A stretch of DNA of 64,000 bases from Phallus indusiatus (lineage: Eukaryota > Basidiomycota > Agaricomycetes > Phallales > Phallaceae): assembly GCA_027605045.1 (NCBI GenBank), contig JAQFWX010000146.1, positions 1-64,000 on the forward strand, given 5' to 3'. The notes under the pieces were generated by a model that saw only the letters and a list, made by a program, of their open reading frames with translations, ran no database searches and had not been told where the DNA came from. The position numbers were made by a program, and so were the translations under genes. This document shows, piece after piece, positions 33,262 through 45,387 of this stretch. The stretch's first letter is position 1, and each line of letters opens with the position of its first letter.

Positions 33262-35465
33262 TCGTTTACATAAATGAGCCGATGCAAAGTTTTGAGTTCG
33301 AATTTAAGGAGAATTTTCGAGTTACATTTTCGGCGATTAAACTTATAAAGAGAGCAAACGCTTCAGCCGAAATACGAAGTACATACATCATGAATGAGGT
33401 CGATGTCGCGGAAGAAGAGAAAAAAGATCCACAGGAACGTAATAATAGGAAATATGTAACGATTGTCTAATCAACAAATCTGACGAATGAGAGCCTCATA
33501 GCCGACCACCAAAAATAAAGCACTTAAGCCCTTGCGTTGCCAGCGGTGGGAATGGTATGGAGTCGTGGAAGTAGCTGAACCTGACGTGTGTTCTGTACTT
33601 GCCGACCGACTTTGCCGAAATATCGTTCGGACTAGAAAAAAGTAATGAAAAACTACTAAGGATAAATAGAAATAAGTGAGCGTGGTAACACGTGCCTCAA
33701 AATTCCACGAATCGTTGGCTCGAACCCAGTTAGCCAGACTTTGGCAGTAGTCCTGAACGTCACGGCGAGAACGTTCCGGTAAGCCAACTGTAACGCTTGG
33801 AATATTGTGCCACTCCTTTAAAAATTGATTCACGAGACGTTCGTGGTGATCTCCAATCCAATTTATAGAGCTCTGTATGTCTGTACTGTGTTCATGCATG
33901 ACGATTGTCACGAGGTTGTGATTGTCATCGCCTTGGGCCTGCCTTTGAGGAGCCGATTCATCAATAATGTGCATTTATAAATGAACTAAGTAATACTCAC
34001 TCTCGATTATACGAGCACAGATCATTTCCAACGATGATTAAATCAACAGTCAATTGCCTCAGGTTCTCAATGACGGGGTGTCTCATAATATAGTTGGGAA
34101 TGTTCATGTACATCTCATTCACAGTAAATGAAGGTTTCGCTCCGATAGTATCTCGACGGACTTGGAAATAAGTTTCAATGGTACGGATACGATGAGCCGC
34201 TCTGTCCTTAGCTTGCTCGACGACGGCGTCGAGGTAGGTTTGAAAGGTGGCAATGAAACGATGTTGTGCTACTGGGGTCATTCTGCGTATCGCATTTGCC
34301 CAAAATCTAATGGAGGAGTGAGATCGAGTCGGGTAAATTTTCACTGAAAAATTTTTAACGTACTGACGAGCCACTTCGCCCCCAATCCATTCATCTTTTG
34401 GTCTCGGAATGTGTGGATAATAAATTGCATCCATAACTATGTCTGCTTGAGCTCGTACTACATCAACAACTCCCCTGTCTGTATGCTCGTCAATTACGAA
34501 AAACAAGTTCATCAAGTCGCAGCCGATACGACAGCCATCTGAAGAAAAATTGAGAACAATATTAATGTTGCGAAAGACTTTCAAACCTTTGTCGAGAGAT
34601 TGATAAGCCAGTGACGCTATCAGATCTTTTGGTAATGAGTAATTATGGAGAAAATGTCACTCAGCATCGACTTACTGAAATCGCATTTGTTGAACGCCTC
34701 TTGAGCGGATTTATTAAATGCGCCAAAAGACTCGCACCATTGTGACGATTCGGCTTTGCATATGTCATAATAAGGACTGATGCTTCGTGGCCAAGGCCAC
34801 GAAGCCAGGATATCAGGAATGTAGATGGAACGGGGTCGAGGAGTAGAAGGCAGCATTGGATTTGCGTGGGGAGTTGTTTTTGGTGGATAGATTATTAGCG
34901 GTGCACTCCTCTTTTATAAGGACCATGGTGGTCTAAGAGCTTGAGAAAATAAAGAAACCCCGAGTGTCAGTTGGGCAAACATTGGAACTTTGCATTCGGA
35001 GTTATCAAAATCTTGAATGAAAGATACCGGGTACCGTACTATGGAGGGTTAGTTCGACGTAGCGTAACTGAATAGCATGACTAGTAAAGAAATACCACCT
35101 TTAGCTACACTTCACAAAACGGGCCGTCTTATAGAAGTTAAATCAATTTTCGAGTGAATAGGATTTGAGTTTGTGTCGTAACAATGATAAGGTGCTAGCT
35201 TCACTCATACCAATATGGAACGAGGTTTTGTAAGATTATTCTTTGGGCACCGAGTGGCAAAATCCACAGTAACGTAAACAGGGTGAATAATACCACCCTT
35301 TTATTCAAATCTGCTATCCTGGAATTGAGCAAGTTAATTGTGTTTCTTTTGAAATAAATCGAGTCTTCGGTCTAGGGTTGATGCCACAATGCTTTTTAGG
35401 TAGACAAGGCGTTTAGCCGTACCCTGGCAGTAAATGATTGGTTAATTGCCGTATTCCTATAATAT
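33262..35465. repeat. tandem duplication unit 2 (around terpene synthase copy 2)
   Basis: Second unit of the head-to-tail duplication. It carries the same gene, promoter side and far upstream blocks as 29955-33190, without the 1250-base element. Its 3' flank has about 170 extra bases (33300-33470) compared with unit 1. Confidence 0.8.
33524..34856 (-). CDS. sesquiterpene synthase, delta-6-protoilludene synthase-like (copy 2)
   Basis: Tandem paralogue of the gene at 30009-31341 with the same six-exon layout: 34856-34676, 34625-34587, 34538-34364, 34306-34001, 33942-33696, 33631-33524; 351 residues. DEHTD ([12 protein letters not shown]), the NSE triad ([18 protein letters not shown]) and the SERYFGK pair are intact, so it should be catalytically competent. 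Differences from copy 1 are scattered substitutions, e.g. Cys for Tyr inside the NSE motif. Oddity: after exon 5 the conserved splice point reads TTTGAG|GCACGT, where copy 1 has GAG|GTCTGT. The correct frame into SERYF therefore needs a GC..AG intron. If that intron fails, the Arg-Tyr end is lost to a different reading frame. Confidence 0.9.
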
Positions 35466-36351
35466 TGGATGACCATTTTCTTTCGGCGTATAGTTGGAGT
35501 TGTAGCAGCGTCTTGGTAGCAGAGCGTCCGTTGTTTCTCTGTAGAAGCGATGTAAAGCCTGCGACCTGAGAAGCGCAATACATAAACGACCTCTTAGCCT
35601 GAGATTTAATGATTTATGAAGAATCATCATGCTTAATAACCACAAAAAGTAGCTTGACAGTCGTAAATAATGGAATATTCAGAGTCCATTCGGGTCAAAG
35701 TTCGTGCGAATCGGTTTTCTGAAGGGAAAATCTTGCACGACGATGACGAAGATCAGTATGGCTACTCCTTTCTCAAAAGTTAGGAGATCTGGCACCTACC
35801 CTGTCAAGATGTTGTGTTGGTTGAGCTGGGGTGTGCAATTGACAAAGGCGCGCTCTCGGAAGTCGCCGAGAAGGGTTTTCGGCTGCATGACTAATATTCT
35901 GAGTTCGGCTTTATTAGATTGCCGAGACGGCTGACGGCTGGCTCTGCTTTGGTTTGCAAGCCATTTCTTTCAAAATCGTTTGGCTTGAACGAGAAGGCGT
36001 GGCCAATGGTCAACGTACAGGGCGTCGACAGCGCCGTTCTGAATATATATCAACTTCCGGCAGTTCTCCCTTTGGGATCCGGGAGCCTTCTAAGGCTTTC
36101 CATAGTTTAAGGTTTGGAGCACAAGGGTCTAGACCCGTTTCTGATCTAATTAGAGGGTGCTTTCTAGTATCTGTTGCTCCAAAAAAAAAGAGGCCTCGTC
36201 GACGATTTGTATGGGCTGTGTATATATCTATGTACGGTTGTTGATCATATTTTCTCCTTTCACTCCTACCACAACGACCTCCACAGCCAACAGGTCTTCC
36301 ACATAATCCCTCCTGAGATCCTCTGAGGTCTTTTCCCGCTGGTAGCAGTAC
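34857..36351. other. terpene synthase 2 upstream region and relic-like frame
   Basis: 34857-35465 is the duplicated upstream region. From about 35670 to 36110 one + frame begins ATGGAATATTCAGAG and reads SIRVKVRANRFSEGKILHD, then has two in-frame stops (about 35792 and 35890) before reading on. I do not recognise it. It may be a decayed gene or chance. 36110-36351 is probably the promoter of the F-box gene. Confidence 0.4.
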
Positions 36352-38423
36352 ATGCTTATATCAACTCTTCCAGATGAAATCCTCGATTTAACATTCAGAC
36401 AACTCGTCCCCCCCTTTCGTTCCGAAGCACTCACAGAGGTTTATGTCTTCGACACACCTGTCCATCTGCTTCGTCTTCGACTAGTTTCGAAACGTTTCTG
36501 TCGTATTGCGACACCCCTCGCCTGGAGAAGGGTTCAGCTCAAAATTTCTGGCCGCGAGATCGCGGAGACCGTGTTGAAGGGTCGTCCGTGGTCAAGTGCT
36601 TCGAGCGCGTCGACATCGAAAGGTGTGGACACAATGTGCTCAAAATCATTCGATAAATTCCCGGAGGAAAATTTCAACCGCCCATCTCCCTTCTCCTCGT
36701 CATATCATGTCATTTCAAATGGTCGCAGTCTCAATTCAAACCCCACCGAATCACATTGTTCCCCCTCACCGTCTTTTCAGTTTTTATTTTTTCAGGGTCA
36801 TCCCAAGTTGGCTGCTCACGTTCGGGTCTTGTCGTTAATAATAAATGTGGAACATCAAATTGAAGAGCCTGGATCTGGCTCGGGATCTGGACCTGCCTTT
36901 GAATTTGGTTCCGAGTCCGGACTAGTTTCGGCGTCTGGTGGCTTCAGCTTCGCAATACATGGAGATGCTGAATCAGAATCTGACTCTACATTGGCACCTG
37001 GGAGTCATCATTTCCTCCATAGACGTAATAGTACTGCGTCATCGGCGACTACGGCACAGCGCTCTTTCAACTCTTCGAGTCCCAGTCCTACCTGGTGCCT
37101 AAAATATGTTTTGCGTGCAATAACAAAAGGGATGTCGAACCTCCGAACGGTGTTCATATGGGACGCAGCGGCACCTACACCCACATCATTTTCTATGCAA
37201 GCCGAAATGTCACCAAGTTATGCCACAGCAGGCGGGACGCTCGCGCAGGAGGTTATTACCTTGTTCCACCGCTCCCGACTTATTAAAGTCCTTAGTCTAA
37301 GAGACGTGGATGGCGCCGCCTTTTCAGCAAAGCCTGATTGTCACAACGATTACCCCTGTCAACTTGTTCCAGGTTGCAATCCATTGACGCTGCCACGCCC
37401 CAACCGCCAGTCTTATCAGGGGCTTAAAATGCTCCACCTCTCCAACGTACAACATCCCGCTCATATCATCTCATCTCTAGCGGCAGGAAGCACATTGGAA
37501 GTCCTCAGTCTCGAAGTTGTGGGGCCAACCAGCGACGACGTCAGAAATAGAAACGATAGCCCCGAATTGACTCCGACGCCGACACTTCGCGATCTACCTT
37601 GGTCCTCGCTTAAAGAGGTCTCGTTGTTACATTGCGCAGACGATGAAGATTGGTGCCAATTTTTGAGTGGATTCAAGGTACGTAGCTGCTCAGCGATCTT
37701 AAGCATTTCGTCCACATACTAATAGTCATCTAGTCACACCGGTCTCAGAGTCTTCAAACCCCATTAACGGAACTCCTAATTGGTGATCTTTCGGGTTTAG
37801 ACCAGTCCTACTCTCACCAAACACAAGGCACCGGCAGCAGATTAACCCACCTTCTTACGACCTTCAAGCTGCAACCTCTCACCAAGTTAACCCTATTCAC
37901 TCTTCCGCACCTGACTCCTTTCGCAAGCTCTCGCATTGTCCATGCCTTTCCAAACCTCCGAAGTCTAACAATTTTAACGGAAAACGAGCTCGCGCCATGG
38001 CAAGGTGGCACGCTGGATGATTATGCCAGAATTCTTGGGTTATTACCGTACCTTGACACACTGGGGTGGAATAATTCACATCTCCTTCAGCCTTTCTCAT
38101 CGGTAGACTTCGAGTCCAATCAAAATTTAGCGGCTTGTTATGCACGCTCAGTTACCGCGCTTGTTAGACGTGCTAAGCGGCTCAAATGTGTCAAATTTAT
38201 CAGCGCGGCTGATGGCGTCGTTGATAGCGTGTTTATATCCAAGAGGAAAAACAGGAATCATTTTCGGCATCCACAACTGGTACCGTATGAACAATATGAA
38301 CTGCAAATCGGATCAGGTCAGCTTGAACAGCAACGATTATCACTAATCGTCAAACGGTCTCACAATGCGGCACTGCATACATCGTCTTGGGACACGACTT
38401 CGGTTCGGTTCGATGATATCTAA
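36352..38423 (+). CDS. F-box protein
   Basis: Putative substrate receptor for an SCF ubiquitin ligase, of the kind greatly expanded in Agaricomycetes. Two exons (36352-37677, 37734-38423), 671 residues. The F-box is at the N-terminus: STLPDEILDLTFRQLV, then LRLRLVSKRFCRIATPLAWR. Residues about 90-230 are Ser/Gly-rich and probably disordered (GSGSGSGP). The remainder has LRR-like hydrophobic repeats (LKMLHLSNVQ, LEVLSLEVVG, LKEVSLLHC, LTKLTLFTLP, LRSLTILTEN). The second exon ends with SVRFDDI. Substrate unknown. Confidence 0.85.
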
Positions 38424-40010
38424 ATCGTTAAATGCTTTCTTTCTCCCACTTTTTTTAGCTTTATCGCTATCTAATGTTTGGTTTGTTTTGGTTTTTTTTT
38501 GTCAACTGGTGTTCCTTGCTTCTTCCCTCGGGATCAAATCTCATTTTGTTTTCGTTGCTCCCCTTTGATATTTATTGGGGTTGCTTTGGGTGCCATTCAG
38601 TCTCGTTTATCTCGGTTTTCGGTTTCTCTCGCTTCTTCTCTGGTTACACTTATCTCGGATTTACTTCGGCTTCTACCGCTCTCATGTGCGCGTTGTGAAC
38701 TCCATTATCTCACGGCTCGCTCTCCGTCTCACATCTCATCCTGTTCGGTTTTCTTTCTCTTTTCTTCCTATCGCATCACCGTATAAATCATAACCCCTAT
38801 ATCACACTCTTCTCTCCCGCATCGGACGTTTAAACGCTCAAATTTCCTTTCTTGTTTCACATTACGCTCTTAACCCTCACACTAAATGCAACACAAGATT
38901 AACATCATTCGTGCGCAAATCGATAATCATAATTTCTCTTTATCCATATATCCATATCCGACATTCATTTCCTGTCAATAGCTTTCCCTCGTCATTCTCT
39001 CTCTACCACGCGGTAGAGCTAACTCCTTTTACGTTTTGTGTTTGGCTTGCTAGAGCTCGGTTTCAATACCGAGTTCTTGGTCATGATGGTTCCTCAAGCT
39101 GGGTTATAGCTATAGATATAAGATAGATAGACGTATGTTTCATAGGTCCACTAAGTAATGTTATTACGTACACCCGAGTCGAGCAAGACAATTCGGTTAG
39201 TACAATTATTGTATCATGGAGGTTTCCGTTTTCTTTTAACAAATTGGATTCGTTAATGTAAAATTAGAAAATTGATAGAAAACCATAAAACTACAAATAT
39301 ATTGTCTAGATGCAGAAGGAAAACAAAAAATAGCACATGTCATGGGACACATGTGTTATGTTTAAACTTTAGGGTTTAGAGTATGGTGTTGAATGAGCGC
39401 CAGACTCGGAGCGATGTCACTGGTTCACCTAATGATTCAATATTCAAAAGCAAGGAAAAATGACGGACATATAACCATGCTGCATAGCATGAAGGGAACT
39501 GCAACATCCATTCGCTTTTCGTCCTGCATTCCTCTTTTATTACGTGTGCATTAGCGCCCCTCAGTATTTCTTTATGTATCTCTCTCCCTTAGGTCAGTTT
39601 CTTTATTCTGACTTTACTTCTAATATTTTCATGTGCTCAGAGAGTCTCTGCGAAAGTTCGAATATTTTTCTACCCTATACATGTCAATGCTTTCCTCCAC
39701 AGGTTTACATTCAATGGTGTCCTGCCGGCGCCAGTGTAATATTATGGATATATGCGTTCAATTTACGGGGAAACATGATGTTTTATTATAACACGATCTA
39801 CAGTAATTTGTATACGTGATTATTAATGTAACGTCTCTAACCCAAATATCAAGACAGCAGTGGCGAGTCTACTTTTGCGAATTTAAGGAAGTTTCCCATG
39901 GTATCAAAGTCACCTCTCTCAAGCCAACGCTGATAGTCAACGTACTGTCTGACTTTAGGCGAGATAGGCCTAGGGATCTGTCTGTGAAAGGTAGTGTAAT
40001 AATGGGCTGT
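38424..40010. other. pyrimidine-rich 3' region and spacer
   Basis: 38424-39000 is strongly T/C-rich on the + strand and is probably the long 3' UTR of the F-box gene. The open frames there are translated pyrimidine tracts rich in Phe, Ser and Leu, not genes. 39000-40010 has no supported feature. A short tRNA-like hairpin near 39050 was considered and rejected. Confidence 0.5.
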
Positions 40011-41508
40011 TTAGGCATAAACCTGCTTTATGAAATCTGATTCTGGCCCTAGGACATATATCGGATTAGGGGATAAAGCCAATAACAGAGTGGCGGCTGG
40101 TATAGCAGACTCAACATGTACTCCAGTGAGTGGACTAGTCGAGATATCGACGATAGTAAGAAATGGGAGTAACGTATCTAACTGTTGAGCAGTTTTGGGG
40201 AACTCAAAGCGAGTTCGGATATAAAGCCAGAAATCTGAGGTGAGCCGGAGATTATCTGATGGCATGATGTCTAAAGGCCGTATGAGTTCAAAAGGGCCTG
40301 CATCATCGTTCGCATATACGTTGCATCCGACGGCTTGTACACCGGGAAAATATTTGACGAATAAGCTGTTCTGGAAGATGAAAAGGCTGGGACGTGTAAA
40401 CCTGGAGTACGCGCAAGGCTGTAGGTTCCTGCCGACTGCAGATGAGTTCAGTGTAATTGTTGATAGTCATTTGCACCTGGCAACAGCGTAATTTCAGGTG
40501 GGCCAGCTTACTAGAGCATGCGAGAACCGGGCGGACCCAGAACCATGGTATGCAAACAGGCACTTCATTCATTTTTGTTTCTCCTAATGTTAGAAACTCT
40601 AGTTCTGGGCATTTGTTTCCTATGGCCAGGAGAAGATCAGAGATATTAGTGCCGTAGTGTAGCATCCCGGACATTTTCCAGCTAAGAGTTCTCAAGGATG
40701 AACAGGAAAATTTGGAAAAGAAGTTAAAGCCCGCCATCGGTGAAGTCCTTGCATTGAAGAAAAGATGGTTGAGCGAAGAAAGTTCCCCCCAAGTTCTGGA
40801 CCGCTATTGTATTGAGTAAAAAGTTCGTCGCGAATGACGCTATCGAATGGGAGTTTCATTTTGGGATAGACTTCCACTTTGGATAGATTTTTTATTCGGA
40901 ATAGCCTCTCGAATGTTTCGTCTGTGATAAAAGCTCCGGGAAGTGCCACGGATGTTAAATTTTGTGAGAATTTTGTCAAAAGGGTGAAACACAGATCCAA
41001 TTCGAGGTCAAGAGACGAATTAAAATCTGATGATTCATCCTCTCCATGCACTTCCTTTATTTCAAGGTAAAAAACCTTTAAACTTGACACTCGATTCGTC
41101 AATGTGCCAGATATTGGACGAAACCATTGGGTCTTGAAACCAAGACATACTGCAAGCGAGAAATATTCTAATTTTGGAGAGATGGGTCGGTCCGGGTTCC
41201 TAATTTTAACTCGTCTCCGACCCATAAAATCAACCGAAATTCAGAGAAAAAATAGTCCAGAGTTTCTATATCTAGGCCTTGAGTTGAATGTGGTCGAAAT
41301 CTAGTTGCGTTTTCAAGGGCGACAGTGTCCCAGGATCCCCCCGTCAAATCCTTCACATCTTTGCAGGATGCAGAAAAATATAGTGGTAGTCGGATGGGAG
41401 CACTTTTTTTTCCTTTTTTGTGAGTCTGGCTTGCGCATTTTATACCTTATTTCCCCTGTGACCATTTGTCTGGTCAGTTTTATTGTTTGAGGAAGCCAGG
41501 ACCATGCT
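40011..41508 (-). pseudogene. F-box/LRR-like gene with two homopolymer frameshifts
   Basis: Resembles the C-terminal LRR part of agaricomycete F-box proteins. Approximate exons 41508-41235, 41199-40402 and 40370-40011. Readable blocks in order: SAPIRLPLYFSASCKDVKDL, SPKLEYFSLAVCLGF, FSQNLTSVALPGAFITDE, LSSLNHLFFNARTSPMAGF, CPELEFLTLGETKMNEVP, VKYFPGVQAVGCNVYANDD, ending LGPESDFIKQVYA. The frame breaks twice, both at runs of one base: T8 at 41404-41411 (one base too many) and C6 at 40785-40790 (one too few). Correcting both would join all blocks. No F-box was found upstream of 41508, so the 5' part is missing or unrecognised. Either a relic or an intact gene with assembly errors. Confidence 0.6.
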
Positions 41509-42219
41509 CTGTGGTTTGAGTACCATTTTGATCATGGACAAAACATATTAATTTTCAGATCGCCGCTGGACCTTCATTCCTGTTTGTCGCCGCTAGCCAC
41601 CGGCTGAGGACGAGAAAGATCGTGACAAGATCCATACCAAGCTGTTTCAGTCATTGTGCAAAGGCCTATTCGGTAACTCGTGCTGCAAAATCAGAATTAT
41701 CGAATCATAGGCAATCAAAAGATGCTTGGTGAGGACACGTTCCACGGCAGTGAACGGCCTCTGGACAAAGTTGTCACAAAGATTCATGGCTGTACTTACG
41801 TTTTGGAACTGAGACCAAATTGAATGGATAGAGGATGATCGATGATCCGCTATAGAAGCTTCATCATCGTGTTATTTAGGCACAAGTTAAAAATAACATT
41901 ATATTCCAGTTCGTGATAAATAAAAAATGTCCTTATAAACATGCTGCGAAGATACTAAAGCGAAATAAGAGTTGTAGACGGTTTACTAATCAACTAGGGA
42001 TGAGTCCTTGTAATGCTGGGAAGGCAGCAATCAATGGCTAGAACAGTGTTTAGTCAGGAATGGTGTTAGGTGTGTTTAGGTAGATAGATGTACCTTCATA
42101 TCTTGTAAACTGAACGGACAAGCTAGGCTGACACTTCCACTGAAGGGAGGTGAAACGGTAATACCAAGAATTGAGATTTTAATCTGAATTGGAGAAAATT
42201 ATCAGCATCTGAGAGAAAG
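41509..42219. other. intergenic spacer
   Basis: About 710 bases between the F-box-like gene and the 3' end of the LEA-2 gene. A missing 5' exon of the F-box-like gene may lie in 41509-41750. Nothing else is supported. Confidence 0.4.
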
Positions 42220-43334
42220 CTAATCGAGAAATATCGCAACCGTAATCGTATAGTCAACCTCTAGATTCGACTTGATACTACCGGGTACGAAACCGCATTT
42301 CTCAGCAATATCTTTCAGTACATTTCCATCGGGATCGGCGGCTTCCGAATAACCCAATACAAATGGAAAAGTGAAAGAAGTTTGTGTATTGCTCTTAAAA
42401 TCGATATTGTCTTCTTCTCCGCCTCCTATTTGGGTGTTGTTGATCGGATAGACAAGGGAGGCTTTAATGGCTTTGAGTTCGAGGCTGAAAAAATTTGGGT
42501 TTTGCACGCTAGGAAAGTAAACTTAGAAAGAGGAAGAGATCTATGATGAAGGTTCGCCTACGAAATTTGAAGCCCTAGCGTTACATTCAAAGAGTCACTT
42601 GAAGATTGTATCTGGACAATGACTAATGAGTTTCCGTGTAAGGTCGAACAAGGGTTCGTGCTTACGGTGTTGGGATCAATCGGCGCGAGACCATCGAAGG
42701 TGACATCCGGAGGACGGAGGAACTATACATTAACTTAGCGCAGTCCATTTGTTTGAGCAATGATGCGGACTTACGATAGCGAGAGTTAGTAAAATACTGA
42801 CGACCAGCAGCACAACCGTCATTAAACTACAACAGAAAAAGCGACCGATACATCCCGGACGGCTCCCCTAAAAAGATATAAAGATGTGCCACGAAAAAAA
42901 AGAGGGAGAACACACCTTTGTCCATAAATTACCGCGATGATCCTGTCTCCACATCCTCAAATCACCAGTAGATCTAAGGGAAAGATATATAAGAAGTTAA
43001 GAAATAATAACAAGGAAACTAGAAGCGAGAAAACATACTTTGGAGGAGGAGCAAATGGGTCGAACTCATCTTTGGCAGCGGCATCGGGGCCAGTGCCACG
43101 AAAGGAAGCAGGGCCCATATCCATGGACTGGTCCATCGAGGGGTCCATCGACGGATCCATATCATACGGCTGAGAATTGGACATGTGGGCATGAGGAGGA
43201 TATGTGTTATCGTACATGTCGTATCCTCCTCCCGCTGCAGGCTGTCCTTGTTGGCCCATATCGCCATAACGATAGCCCTGTCCGTTGTTGTTGTTGTATG
43301 AGCCGCCGGGGGCTCTAAATGGATCATAGGCCAT
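42220..43334 (-). CDS. LEA-2 domain membrane protein
   Basis: Fungal single-pass membrane protein with a LEA-2 (WHy-like) beta-sandwich; these are common in basidiomycetes but functionally undefined. Exons 43334-43039, 42955-42916, 42867-42775, 42722-42666, 42611-42562 and 42508-42220 give 274 residues. The N-terminal 95 residues are Gly/Asn/Tyr/Met-rich and disordered, with a tandem DPSM repeat. Then come the conserved WRQDHRGNLWTKG, a Cys-flanked membrane helix (FFCCSLMTVVLLVVSILLTL) and PPDVTFDGLAPID. The outer domain has VTLGLQISVQNPNFFSLELK and DYTITVAIFLD at the C-terminus. The second exon is only 40 bases. Confidence 0.85.
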
Positions 43335-44091
43335 GGTGAAATTAGTCAGATATTACTGCTATTAGTGTGTTGCTATTGTTATTCTGGTGTGTTTATTTTA
43401 TTGTTTTTTACAGAACAGGGCTGAAGAAGAGAGAGGGTATGAAATTTGGGCAAGAAAGACGCGCGGATGTGGTGTGTGCTATTTTAGACGCCCGTACTGC
43501 CTTTTTTGAAACTGCGCGCCGTCCTCACTGGCACTGGAAGGCTGGAGCTTGGCCGCAGTGCTGCAGTGCTTCCTTTTGGTGCATTTCGATACGTCATGAA
43601 TCAGCGATTCGGAGCACGGCGTAGTTGGCAACTTGTTCTACTGGATATTCTATATTGATTGGCAAAGTCTGTCTGCGCTGTGGGCGAACGAAAGGTCTTC
43701 CACGAAAAAAGATCGGAAGGATCAAATTATCCACAAATGAAACGTCCATGATGAGGTTGCTTAACCAGAATGTAGCGTATGTATCCAGTAACGAACAACA
43801 AGAGACCGCGGGTTGGATGAGAAGACATCAAGGGCGAATCATCAGACAAGCCCAAGTTACGGTGCTACAGTTACCATTCAATTCTTTTTAATTGTTCACG
43901 AGCTTCTTTCTGGAACGGTTTCTTTTGTTTTCCATTCGGAGTAATTTGGGTTATGTGCGGCCAGTCCATTCTCGTTCAATTTAAGCAACCTGAGGCTGCG
44001 ACTTCCGTTAAATTCTCGCCTCCTCTCACCCCACAAGCACGCCACAACTATCATTCTTTAACTCGCTTGAAAGACATTCAAAGCTCTTGTC
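43335..44091. other. divergent spacer between LEA-2 and gag-like genes
   Basis: 757 bases with only chance open frames. It should hold the promoters of both divergent genes. No repeats were seen, in particular no long terminal repeat next to the gag-like gene. Confidence 0.45.
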
Positions 44092-44915
44092 ATGTCAGCC
44101 ATCGATGCAGCGCGCGTTGGCCTGTTGATCTCCCAGCAAGCACAAGAAAGGTCCCAAGTAAGATATGCCTGTGTTATCAAAGTGTCACCAAGAGAAATTG
44201 TTGACCCTTATATATGTAGATGTTTCAAGTTAGACCGCGAACGCCTCCGCCACTTGCAAACCCTCCGAACATTTTCAGCGGACAGGATAAGGACATCAAA
44301 GAATTCCTCGAACAATTCGAACTCTGGGCAGAGGGTGCTCAGCTGCATGAATCCGAATGGGTCAAATATCTAATGCGTTATCTCACCGGCTTAGAAAAAG
44401 ACATTTTCGAGGCTTTCGATGGTTACGAGAAAAACGACTGGCCGCGATTTTCTGCGTCAATAAAAGCGGCTTTTCCTTCAGCGTTCGGACCCAAATACAC
44501 CCGACGATCTTTGGCTTGGTTCACGTACGAAACGGCTAAGCACCCTATCCAGTCAATTTCCGCATTTGCGGCATACTATAGAGCATTCAATGCTATAGCT
44601 CAGTACTTGCTCAAGCGAGGAGATATTCGCGAAGATGAATGCAATCGACAATTTTGGTTCGGTCTACACAAATCAACGAAAAAACGCTTCCGTGATGCGC
44701 TGGACATGGCGGATACCGACAAGGACATCTCTCGGTCCCATCCGTATGCTACCGTTTATGAGACGGGCTTGTGGGTTTTTAACCATGAAAGTTGGGTGTC
44801 TCTATGGGACAAACTTACTAAAGAGGAGGCGGAAGAGCTTGGGTTCTCGAACGATGCTGACGAAGCTCTGGACTCGGTTTTGGTCAAACTACCGCAGCTG
44901 AAACTGAAGCGCTGA
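44092..44915 (+). CDS. stand-alone gag-like protein (retrotransposon gag-related domain)
   Basis: Two exons (44092-44157, 44220-44915), 253 residues. The body resembles the capsid-like helical domain of LTR-retrotransposon Gag proteins of mushrooms: IFSGQDKDIKEFLEQFELW, WVKYLMRYLTGLEKDIFEAF, DWPRFSASIKAAFPSAFGP, KYTRRSLAWFTYET, AFAAYYRAFNAIAQYLL, NRQFWFGLHKSTKKRFRDAL. There is no zinc knuckle (CCHC), protease, reverse transcriptase or integrase downstream, no flanking long terminal repeats, and the gene has a spliced intron. That fits either a solo relic or a domesticated gag gene. Confidence 0.75.
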
Positions 44916-45387
44916 CCCTTGAAGATCCCACATACGCTTCCATATACAGCGCAATCCAAATCTTGAGCCTATAACAATCCCCCCCAGCTCACAGGACTAG
45001 GCAGGGTTCTTTAATTGTCGCTATGATGAATAAATGTATGACTATGTATTTTTGTATCAGGATAGTGACCCAAATTGAATAAGAAAGACGTTTCGCTGGT
45101 ATTGACAACTACACCTGAGAGTTCAGGTGTTATAAATGAGTACAATGCACTAACATGATTTCCGAAAGGAGAAAGGAAAATAAGCTAATCCAAGATTGAT
45201 CCAAGAATAAATGAACCAACGAGAGACCTTCAAGAGCTTTCAAGTTCAGCTGTCAACAATTTTCTAGCTATACAACTCATATTTTGCGGAGATCTACTAG
45301 AGCTGAGAGGCTGAATGTAATAATGTGACCAATGAGTGACACAAGTATTTTCTTCATTGCGCCCGCATTCACCAAGTCTCGTCCAAA
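44916..45387. other. intergenic spacer
   Basis: About 470 bases between the gag-like gene and NAF1; presumably 3' UTR and the NAF1 promoter. No LTR-like sequence or poly(A) tract was seen. Confidence 0.5.

Noticed and set aside
38365..38793. overlapping hydrophobic open frames suggesting a small membrane protein
   Set aside because: They arise from a T/C-rich tract read in several frames at once; none has an independent start context or family match.
39018..39082. tRNA-like hairpin with CTCGG..CCGAG arm and TTTCAAT loop
   Set aside because: The A box and acceptor stem cannot be matched and the loop departs from TTCGANTCC; a full cloverleaf does not form.
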